A stretch of DNA of 6,046 nt, from positions 1-6,046 of the forward strand of contig JAUXIZ010000026.1 of NCBI GenBank assembly GCA_030620855.1, given 5' to 3'. Shown here one piece after another: positions 1 through 5,386 of the stretch. The notes under the pieces were generated by a model. That model made no database searches, had not been told where the DNA came from, and saw only the letters and a program-made list of their open reading frames with translations. The translations under genes and the position numbers were made by a program. Origin of the DNA: a candidate division WWE3 bacterium. Lineage in GTDB: Bacteria; Patescibacteriota; WWE3; 9FT-COMBO-53-11. Positions within the stretch are counted from its first letter, which is position 1. Each line of letters opens with the position of its first letter.

Positions 1-440
1 GCCAGCCTCTGACGCTCTCCGCCGGAGAGTTGATGCGGAAAGTGCTCGGCTCGGTCTTCCAAACCCACCAGAGACAGAACGTGGGGAACAATCTCTTTAA
101 TTTCCGCATCCGAGCGGCCCAAGACTTCCAGAGCTAAGGCCACGTTTTCAAAAGCGGTTTTTTCAGAAAGAAGCTTGTAATCTTGGTGGACTACCCCAAG
201 CGACCGGCGGTGTTTTAAAAGATCGCGGCCGGAAAGTACGGACAGATCCTGCTCCCCAAAATGCACCGATCCTTCGGTCGGGCGCTCCTCGCGGGTTAAA
301 AGCCGGACTAGCGTGGTCTTGCCGGCTCCAGAAGGACCAACAACAAAGATAAACTCCCCCGGCGCAACGGAAAAGGAAACTTTGTCCAAAGCGATAGTTC
401 CGTCCGGATAATGTTTGCTGACTTCTCTAAAGTGGATCAT
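1..440 (-). CDS. ftsE: Cell-division ABC transporter ATP-binding protein FtsE (3' end beyond window)
   Basis: FtsE is the cytoplasmic ATPase that pairs with the membrane protein FtsX; the complex controls cell-wall hydrolases at the division site. About 146 residues are visible, starting MIHFREVSKHYPDG. Seen in the translation: Walker A GPSGAGKTT at residues 35-43, a Q-loop in GVVHQDYKLL (Gln 86) and the ABC signature LSGGERQR at 138-145. The window ends just after the signature, so Walker B and the H-loop lie outside. FtsE rather than another ABC ATPase is favoured by the start MIxFxxVSKxY, the segment LLSEKTAFENVALALEVLG and FPHQLSGGE, all close to the FtsE family pattern. The ATG at 438-440 overlaps the upstream TGA as ATGA, which suggests translational coupling. 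An AAGGA motif lies 4 nt upstream. ftsX would be expected next, off the left edge. A related LolD- or MacB-type ATPase is a less likely alternative. Confidence 0.88.
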   Translation of the reverse strand, partial: MIHFREVSKHYPDGTIALDKVSFSVAPGEFIFVVGPSGAGKTTLVRLLTREERPTEGSVHFGEQDLSVLSGRDLLKHRRSLGVVHQDYKLLSEKTAFENVALALEVLGRSDAEIKEIVPHVLSLVGLEDRAEHFPHQLSGGERQRL

Positions 441-883
441 TTGATCCTTATCTTACTGACAAAAAGTATAGCGCTCTCTCCACCGGCAGATTCTATAGCA
501 ACACCTTCAACGGTAACGGCGGAGTTTTCGAAAAAGGAAAGATCAATCTTAGAACTCCTAAGCAAAACCTGTTCCTCACTATCGCGCTCCAAGTAGTGGC
601 TGGCCCCATTTTGCTCCTCCTCAAAACTCCTCACAACACCTGAGTAGGAAGCAAGCTCATCCCCAGAGGTGGTTGTATCGGCGCTGTAGTCGGCGGACCT
701 GGGAGAAAGTAAAACCCCAACAAGTATGCCGATTGCCACAAAAACCACCGATAAGGCAACTATTACAAGTACAAGCTTTCTCTTGGAAACTTGGGAAAAT
801 CTTTCTTCCGCCTGAGCGTATGACTTAAGCAGCTTATCTACGCGAGTATTTGATTTTGTCTGCTTCTTTGTTTCAGGCATCAC
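437..883 (-). CDS. Small single-pass membrane protein with a C-terminal beta-rich (OB-like) domain
   Basis: No named family is recognised. The 148-residue product has a charged, Lys-rich cytoplasmic N-terminus (about residues 1-36), one strong transmembrane segment at about 37-60 following KRK, a Ser/Thr/Asp-rich linker at 61-77, and a compact domain at about 78-148. That domain alternates short hydrophobic strands (YSGVV, HYLER, QVLLRSSKIDLS, AVTVEGVAI, ILFVSKIRI), and the 'xVxVxG' strand after 'IDLSFFEN' resembles small OB-fold domains. This fold guess is weak. With the positive-inside rule, the C-terminal domain should lie outside the membrane. The first possible start is GTG at 883, but ATG at 880 is the very next codon and at least as likely; neither has a clear Shine-Dalgarno. 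The gene begins 12-15 bp after the prfB stop and its TGA overlaps the ftsE ATG, so it is probably co-translated with ftsE and may work with FtsEX at the membrane (inference only). Confidence 0.8.
   Translation of the reverse strand: MMPETKKQTKSNTRVDKLLKSYAQAEERFSQVSKRKLVLVIVALSVVFVAIGILVGVLLSPRSADYSADTTTSGDELASYSGVVRSFEEEQNGASHYLERDSEEQVLLRSSKIDLSFFENSAVTVEGVAIESAGGESAILFVSKIRIK
445..449 (-). promoter_or_regulatory. Shine-Dalgarno-like AAGGA for ftsE
   Basis: On the minus strand the sequence AAGGA followed by TCAA precedes the ftsE ATG. The 4-nt spacer is shorter than usual, but this is the only recognisable Shine-Dalgarno motif among the five start sites in the window. It sits inside the end of the upstream coding sequence and supports the ATG at 440 as the ftsE start. 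Confidence 0.5.
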
Positions 884-895
884 AAAATTTTAGCA

Positions 896-1906
896 CTAAA
901 TAATCTCGGCCTTCAGCTCCGCCTCAATAAAACCCTCCAATTCCCCGTCTAAAACCGCATCCGGATCTTTGGACTCAAAATCAGTTCTTAAGTCCTTAAC
1001 TTGCTTATAGGGGTGCAAAACGTAAGAGCGGATCTGGTTGCCCCAACCAGGAGTCAAGTACTCGCCCCTAAGCTTGGCTTCCTTTTTCCTCCGCTCCTCC
1101 TCCTGTCGGACGTAGAGCTTGGATTTTAAAAGCTTGAGCGCTATCTCCTTGTTCCTGGCCTGGTAGCGCTCGGCCTGGGAGGCGACAACTATGCCGGTTG
1201 GCTTGTGGCGGATGCGAACCGCAGTTTCCACCTTTTGGACGTTTTGCCCCCCGTGTCCGGAAGCGCGGAAGGTATCGATTTCCAAGTCCTCATCCTTTAA
1301 CTCAACCTCGGGAACTTCTTCCAAGACAGGAATAACCTCAACCAACGCAAAGGAGGTTTGGCGAAGGTTTTGGGCATTAAAGGGAGATTGGCGAACCAGC
1401 CGGTGTACTCCGGCCTCACGCTTTAAGTAGCCAAAAGCGTAAGTCCCTTGGATCTCAAAGGTGAAGGACTTAAATCCCGCCTCCTCCCCCGGGCTTTGCT
1501 CCAAAACTTTAACCTTCCAGCCGCGGCTTTGCGCGTACCTTTGGTACATGCGGACCAGCATAGAAACCCAGTCCTGGGCTTCCGTTCCGCCTTGTCCGGA
1601 GTGGACAGACAAAATGGCGTCGTTTCCATCGTACGGATCAGAGAGATAAGTTCTAAGTTCAAGCTTGGCCAAAAGCTTTCTTGCCTCGGCCTCGTCGCCG
1701 GTTTCGATTGCAAGCCCTGCAGTCTCGACCTCGTCAATTTCCTGCTTGAGATCGGAAATCTCGCGCATAACCTCCTGAGCACGAACTTTATCCTTCCAAA
1801 AATCCGGCTGGGCCGCCTCGGCCTCAAGCTCGCGGAGGTCCTTTTTCTTCTCCTCAAAATCAATAGTTTCTTTTATTTGTTTTAGGCGTTTTGATAGTTC
1901 AGCCAT
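896..1906 (-). CDS. prfB: Peptide chain release factor 2 (RF2)
   Basis: RF2 recognises UGA and UAA stop codons in the ribosomal A site and triggers release of the finished peptide. Seen in the 336-residue product: the RF2-specific tripeptide SPF at residues 174-176 (in HRLVRQSPFNAQ), the catalytic GGQ at 219-221 within SGHGGQNVQKVE, SGQGGTEAQDW at 103-113, and the family C-terminus GWGNQIRSYVLHPY...KDLRT followed by AVLDGELEGFIEAELK. It is shorter than E. coli RF2 (365 residues), mainly at the N-terminus and in the helical part of domain 1 (about residues 58-85). Many prfB genes carry an in-frame UGA frameshift site near codon 26. Here the equivalent region (ETIDFEEKKKDL) is continuously open from the ATG at 1906, with no CUUUGAC motif. 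The gene itself ends in TAG. It starts 17 bp after the Clp gene stop without a clear Shine-Dalgarno. Confidence 0.96.
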   Translation of the reverse strand: MAELSKRLKQIKETIDFEEKKKDLRELEAEAAQPDFWKDKVRAQEVMREISDLKQEIDEVETAGLAIETGDEAEARKLLAKLELRTYLSDPYDGNDAILSVHSGQGGTEAQDWVSMLVRMYQRYAQSRGWKVKVLEQSPGEEAGFKSFTFEIQGTYAFGYLKREAGVHRLVRQSPFNAQNLRQTSFALVEVIPVLEEVPEVELKDEDLEIDTFRASGHGGQNVQKVETAVRIRHKPTGIVVASQAERYQARNKEIALKLLKSKLYVRQEEERRKKEAKLRGEYLTPGWGNQIRSYVLHPYKQVKDLRTDFESKDPDAVLDGELEGFIEAELKAEII

Positions 1907-1923
1907 AATGCAACTTTAAAAGG

Positions 1924-4503
1924 TTACTGCCTGAGGAAGCTTAAATCAAGAGTTACGGTATCTCCCTCTTTAATCGCTCCAGCAAGAATCTTTTTGGCCA
2001 AAACCGCCTCAACTCGATCCTGCATAACCCGAGTTAATGGCCTCGCACCCCATTGGGGAGCATATCCCAAGCGAGCAATTTCTGCCATAAAATCTTCGGT
2101 TGCCGTAAGCTTAATATTCTTGGCGGCCAAATCTTCTTCTAAACCCTTTAATTTGAGTCCTACAATCTTAACCAGGTTCTCATGAGTCAAAGGCTTAAAG
2201 ATCATAACGCCGTCAAACCGGTTCAAAAGCTCAGGCGGGAAGCTGGCGCGAAGCTGTTTCTCCAAAAACTCCTCCTTAAACTCGTCCACGCCACGGCCAG
2301 CCTTTATCTGATCTTGGATATATTTGGTCCCGGCGTTTGAGGTGGTGATAATAATAGTGTTAGTAAAGTCCACGGTTTCCCCTTGCCCGTCGGTAAGACG
2401 TCCATCGTCAAAAACCTGCAGAAACAGGTTCCAAATCTGGGGGTGCGCCTTCTCAAACTCGTCCAAAAGAACAAGCGAAAACGGCCTCTGGCGAACGGCC
2501 TCCGTTAGCTGGCCGGGTTCTTGAGTTTCCGATCCGGGGGGTGCCCCGATAAGACGGTAGATATTTTTGACATCGGCAAACTCGCTCATATCAATCCGAA
2601 TCAAAGCATCTTTTCCGCCGAAATAAATTTTTGCCAAAACTTTGGAAAGCTCCGTCTTCCCTACCCCGGTAGGTCCAACGAAGAGAAAGGTGGCGATCGG
2701 CTTCTCTTCCTCGCGGAGCCCAGCCCGTGCCCGCCTGAGCGCATCCGACACACCGACAACTGCTTCCTCCTGATTGATCAGTCCCTCGTGAACCTTTTCC
2801 TCCAAATTCAAAAGCTCTTTTGCCTCCTGCTTAGTAATACGTGTTACCGGAATTTTTGTTTTCTCAGCAACTAGGACTGCAATATCTTCCTCACCAACCA
2901 CTCCCCCGCGCGCGGCTTGTTTTGCCAAAACCGCCTCCTCCAAAAGATCAATGGCTTTATCAGGCAAAACACGCTCGTAAATAAGCCGGTCCGACATATC
3001 CACCGCTGCCCTTATTGCCGGAAAAGATACCTTAACTTTCTTGTTAATACGCTCAAGAGCCAGAGCCTCGTACTCCAAGATCTCCACACTCTCTTCTTTC
3101 GTTGCCGCAGGAACCTCAACTAGCTCAAAAACTTGGGCAAAAGCTTCGTTTGGTGCCAAGTACTTGCGGTAGTTTTCCCACGAAGTTGCACCAAGAAGCT
3201 GAAACTTACCTGTTTCAAGGTGCGGTCTCAGAGAGTTAAAAACAAAGGCTGTCTCTGCCTCCGATCCAGAAAGAACGAGGTTGTGGACCTCATCAATAAA
3301 AAGCACAATCCCGCGAGAAACCTCTATGTCCTTAATAATATTCTGCAAACGCTCACCCAACTCTCCCTCGGTCGCAGTTCCGGCCACAAGAGAACCAATG
3401 TCAAGCTGGATAACTCTCTTGCCACGCAAGGATTCGAATCTGGCTCCCCTAATAACCTCCTGAGCAATACCTTCAACAAGAGAGGTTTTGCCAGAGCCGG
3501 GAGGACCTACTAAAAGAACGTTCGCTTTCCTCTCCCGCCCAAGAACTCGGGCGACCTCGGAAACGGGCTTCTCCTTGCCGATCATAAACCTAAGATGTCC
3601 TTTAACAGCCTCCAAAGTCAGATCGATCGAGTAAGTATCCAAAGTGCGGGTAACTGTGCCAGTCCAACCACGGTTAACTCCACCAATTGAACCAACCTCG
3701 TAATCTTTCTCCCAAATAAATGGAACGTGGAACCAATCCTGCAGATGTTTTTCCCAAAGGAGAACCTGGTAAGCGTCCTCCCCGCGCACTCCGCTAAGGC
3801 GAAAGAGAGCGGCCAAAAAGTGCGAAATACCTACAGATTCAAACCCAAGCTGATGGGCCAACTCGTAAGAGGTTTGATAAATATCCGTAAGCTGAAGCCC
3901 CTTTAGCTTAGCCGCAGGAATTTTAGTTTTGCCAAGTTTTGTTAGGAAATCTTTGCCTTTTCCCTTTTTGGCGCAAAGCTTAAACAAATCAGAAGGACTT
4001 TTTGCTTTCCTTGCAAACTCCCTTGCCCCCTCCTCGGCAAAATCCGCGGTGTAAAAACCGTCCTCCCAAGGGCTCCTTACTTTCCGGTGGGGGCGGCCCA
4101 GCCGGGAGTAAAACGCCGCCACAAACCCGACTGCAAGAAGTACTAAGGCAAGAGCCGGTTTTTCCAGAAAGATCCAGAAAGGCGCAACAAGCCAAGCTGC
4201 AAAAATGGCTAAAAAGCTGATGATACCAAATAAAACCGCAACCGCTCCCGCAAGAATGCGAATCAGTCTAAACGGGAAGCCAAAGATTCTGCCAAAGAAA
4301 GAATAATCACCAAAAAGCGGTACAAAAAATAGACGCACCATAAGAGATGTTGCCGTCCATTGGTCCAAATAGATCACGACTCGAGGCAAAGTGCGCAAAA
4401 AAGTCCTTGTCGCTTCTACATACCAAAAATAGGGTAGATAAAGAAGCGACTTTGTCCAAAAAGCTGTTTCTGAAGCGGCGCGGATTACATTGTGGTGAGT
4501 CAT
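1924..4503 (-). CDS. Membrane-anchored ClpC/ClpA-like double-ring AAA+ ATPase (Hsp100), divergent
   Basis: This is an 859-residue Hsp100-type ATPase; the family unfolds or remodels proteins as hexamers. Layout: residues 1-77 aromatic-rich and amphipathic; 78-134 strongly hydrophobic, likely two membrane helices (about 83-113 and 116-132) with basic flanks on both sides, so both ends face the cytoplasm; about 150-260 a degenerate Clp_N-like region (AHQLGFESVGISHFLAALF); D1 with Walker A GPPGSGKTS (333-341), Walker B LFIDE (401-405) and sensor 1 LLGATS; D2 with Walker A GPTGVGKTE (610-618), Walker B VLLDE (678-682), sensor 1 TTSNAG, arginine finger NRF (Arg 762) and sensor 2 GARPL (819-823). 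Differences from ClpC/ClpB: no M-domain; KYRG pore loop of D1 replaced by ATEG (377-380); GYVGY loop of D2 replaced by SETQEP (658-663); D1 arginine fingers replaced by Gln-Val (457-458); no obvious ClpP-binding GF tripeptide. The start ATG lies 13 bp after the nfo stop. Hsp100 assignment is certain, cellular role unknown. Confidence 0.92.
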   Translation of the reverse strand: MTHHNVIRAASETAFWTKSLLYLPYFWYVEATRTFLRTLPRVVIYLDQWTATSLMVRLFFVPLFGDYSFFGRIFGFPFRLIRILAGAVAVLFGIISFLAIFAAWLVAPFWIFLEKPALALVLLAVGFVAAFYSRLGRPHRKVRSPWEDGFYTADFAEEGAREFARKAKSPSDLFKLCAKKGKGKDFLTKLGKTKIPAAKLKGLQLTDIYQTSYELAHQLGFESVGISHFLAALFRLSGVRGEDAYQVLLWEKHLQDWFHVPFIWEKDYEVGSIGGVNRGWTGTVTRTLDTYSIDLTLEAVKGHLRFMIGKEKPVSEVARVLGRERKANVLLVGPPGSGKTSLVEGIAQEVIRGARFESLRGKRVIQLDIGSLVAGTATEGELGERLQNIIKDIEVSRGIVLFIDEVHNLVLSGSEAETAFVFNSLRPHLETGKFQLLGATSWENYRKYLAPNEAFAQVFELVEVPAATKEESVEILEYEALALERINKKVKVSFPAIRAAVDMSDRLIYERVLPDKAIDLLEEAVLAKQAARGGVVGEEDIAVLVAEKTKIPVTRITKQEAKELLNLEEKVHEGLINQEEAVVGVSDALRRARAGLREEEKPIATFLFVGPTGVGKTELSKVLAKIYFGGKDALIRIDMSEFADVKNIYRLIGAPPGSETQEPGQLTEAVRQRPFSLVLLDEFEKAHPQIWNLFLQVFDDGRLTDGQGETVDFTNTIIITTSNAGTKYIQDQIKAGRGVDEFKEEFLEKQLRASFPPELLNRFDGVMIFKPLTHENLVKIVGLKLKGLEEDLAAKNIKLTATEDFMAEIARLGYAPQWGARPLTRVMQDRVEAVLAKKILAGAIKEGDTVTLDLSFLRQ
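4102..4272 (-). other. Predicted membrane hairpin in the Hsp100 N-terminus
   Basis: Residues 78-134 of the Clp-like ATPase form a long hydrophobic run (LAGAVAVLFGIISFLAIFAA, then a second stretch LALVLLAVGFVAAFY) broken by EKP at 114-116. Basic residues precede it (FRLIR) and follow it (SRLGRPHRK). By the positive-inside rule this fits a two-helix hairpin that leaves the AAA+ rings in the cytoplasm. Ordinary ClpA, ClpB and ClpC are soluble and lack such a segment. The exact helix ends are estimated by eye. Confidence 0.8.
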
Positions 4504-4516
4504 CAGATTGATTCTA

Positions 4517-5353
4517 TCAGTGAACGCTTAGAGAGCGCAAAGTTTCAATATCGTCTTTATCCGATCCAGGCGGGGTTTCGATAATAAAAGGAAGATCACG
4601 CAAATCGGGATGGCTAACAATGCCTCTGAACCCCTCCAACCCGATCTTTCCTTTGCCGATATTTTCGTGGCGGTCGCGGTTTGAGCTCCGAGCGGTTTTG
4701 CTGTCGTTGGCATGAATCAAAACCAACTTTTCCAACCCGATTTCCCGGTCAAACTCCTTCATGGCATCATCCAATCCTTTTTTAGTTCTAATGTCATAAC
4801 CGAACTCAAACGCGTGGGCAGTATCTAAACAAACAGCAATACGCGGGCTGTTTAGAGCTTTAACGATGAGGCCTATTTCTTTAAAGGAAGATCCGATAAC
4901 TCCGCCTGCTCCAGCGCTGTTTTCGATAATAAGTTTGCCGCATCCTTTGGTTCTAAGAAGAATCTGGTTCATCGCCTCAACAACCTGTTCTGCTACCTTC
5001 TCAAAACCTCGTCCTTTATGAGAACCAATATGGAAAACCGCACCCTCCGCATTAATTGCCTTGCCAAACTTTAAGTACTGGACCAAAGATCCAATGGAAT
5101 TGCCCAAAATGTAAGGGTTTTTGGACGCTAAATTTATCAGATAAATAGAGTGCAAAAACACGGGATCAATACCCGCTTTTTCTCTCTTTTCCTCAAACTC
5201 ATCAACCTGTTCCAAAGGGAAAAGGAATGGCTGCCACGACTGGGGAGAAGAACCAAAAATCTGAATGCAATCTGCTCCAATATTCACCGCCCGGTCAATA
5301 GCATAATCCAAGCGTTTAGCGATGGAAACATGAGCACCAACCTTAATAGGCAT
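4517..5353 (-). CDS. nfo: Endonuclease IV (AP endonuclease, deoxyribonuclease IV)
   Basis: This enzyme cleaves DNA 5' to abasic sites and removes 3'-blocking groups in base-excision repair, using a trinuclear zinc centre in a TIM barrel. The 278-residue product is full length (E. coli Nfo is 285). All nine metal ligands known from E. coli Nfo can be placed: His 68 (FLHSIYLINLAS), His 108 (FHIGSHKG), Glu 144 (IIENSAGAGG), Asp 177 and His 180 (CLDTAHAFEFGYD), His 214 (LIHANDSK), Asp 227 and His 229 (NRDRHENIGKG) and Glu 259 (FIIETPP). The N-terminus MPIKVGAHVS is the normal family start, which fixes the ATG at 5353. No Shine-Dalgarno is visible. It follows the surface-protein gene by 33 bp and ends in TGA 13 bp before the Clp-like gene, so it is probably co-transcribed with it, although no functional link between the two is evident. 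Confidence 0.96.
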   Translation of the reverse strand: MPIKVGAHVSIAKRLDYAIDRAVNIGADCIQIFGSSPQSWQPFLFPLEQVDEFEEKREKAGIDPVFLHSIYLINLASKNPYILGNSIGSLVQYLKFGKAINAEGAVFHIGSHKGRGFEKVAEQVVEAMNQILLRTKGCGKLIIENSAGAGGVIGSSFKEIGLIVKALNSPRIAVCLDTAHAFEFGYDIRTKKGLDDAMKEFDREIGLEKLVLIHANDSKTARSSNRDRHENIGKGKIGLEGFRGIVSHPDLRDLPFIIETPPGSDKDDIETLRSLSVH

Positions 5354-5386
5354 ATTGAATATATCTTAACCGATTATGAAAACGAT

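Noticed and set aside
1423..1863. 146-codon minus-strand reading frame in another frame within prfB
   Set aside because: It overlaps the well-supported prfB frame, and its translation is Arg/Lys/Ser-rich without recognisable motifs.
1448..1885. 145-codon plus-strand reading frame
   Set aside because: It is antisense to prfB, whose family motifs are unambiguous, and its translation shows no domain pattern.
437..5353. Recoding of UGA as glycine (Gracilibacteria-type code)
   Set aside because: UGA closes both nfo and the small membrane protein gene at the expected ends, and an intact RF2 gene is present.
5358..5363. TATATT just upstream of nfo as a -10 promoter element
   Set aside because: It lies 4 nt from the ATG, which would require a leaderless transcript, and I see no good -35 at 16-18 bp spacing. 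A/T-rich gaps produce such matches by chance.
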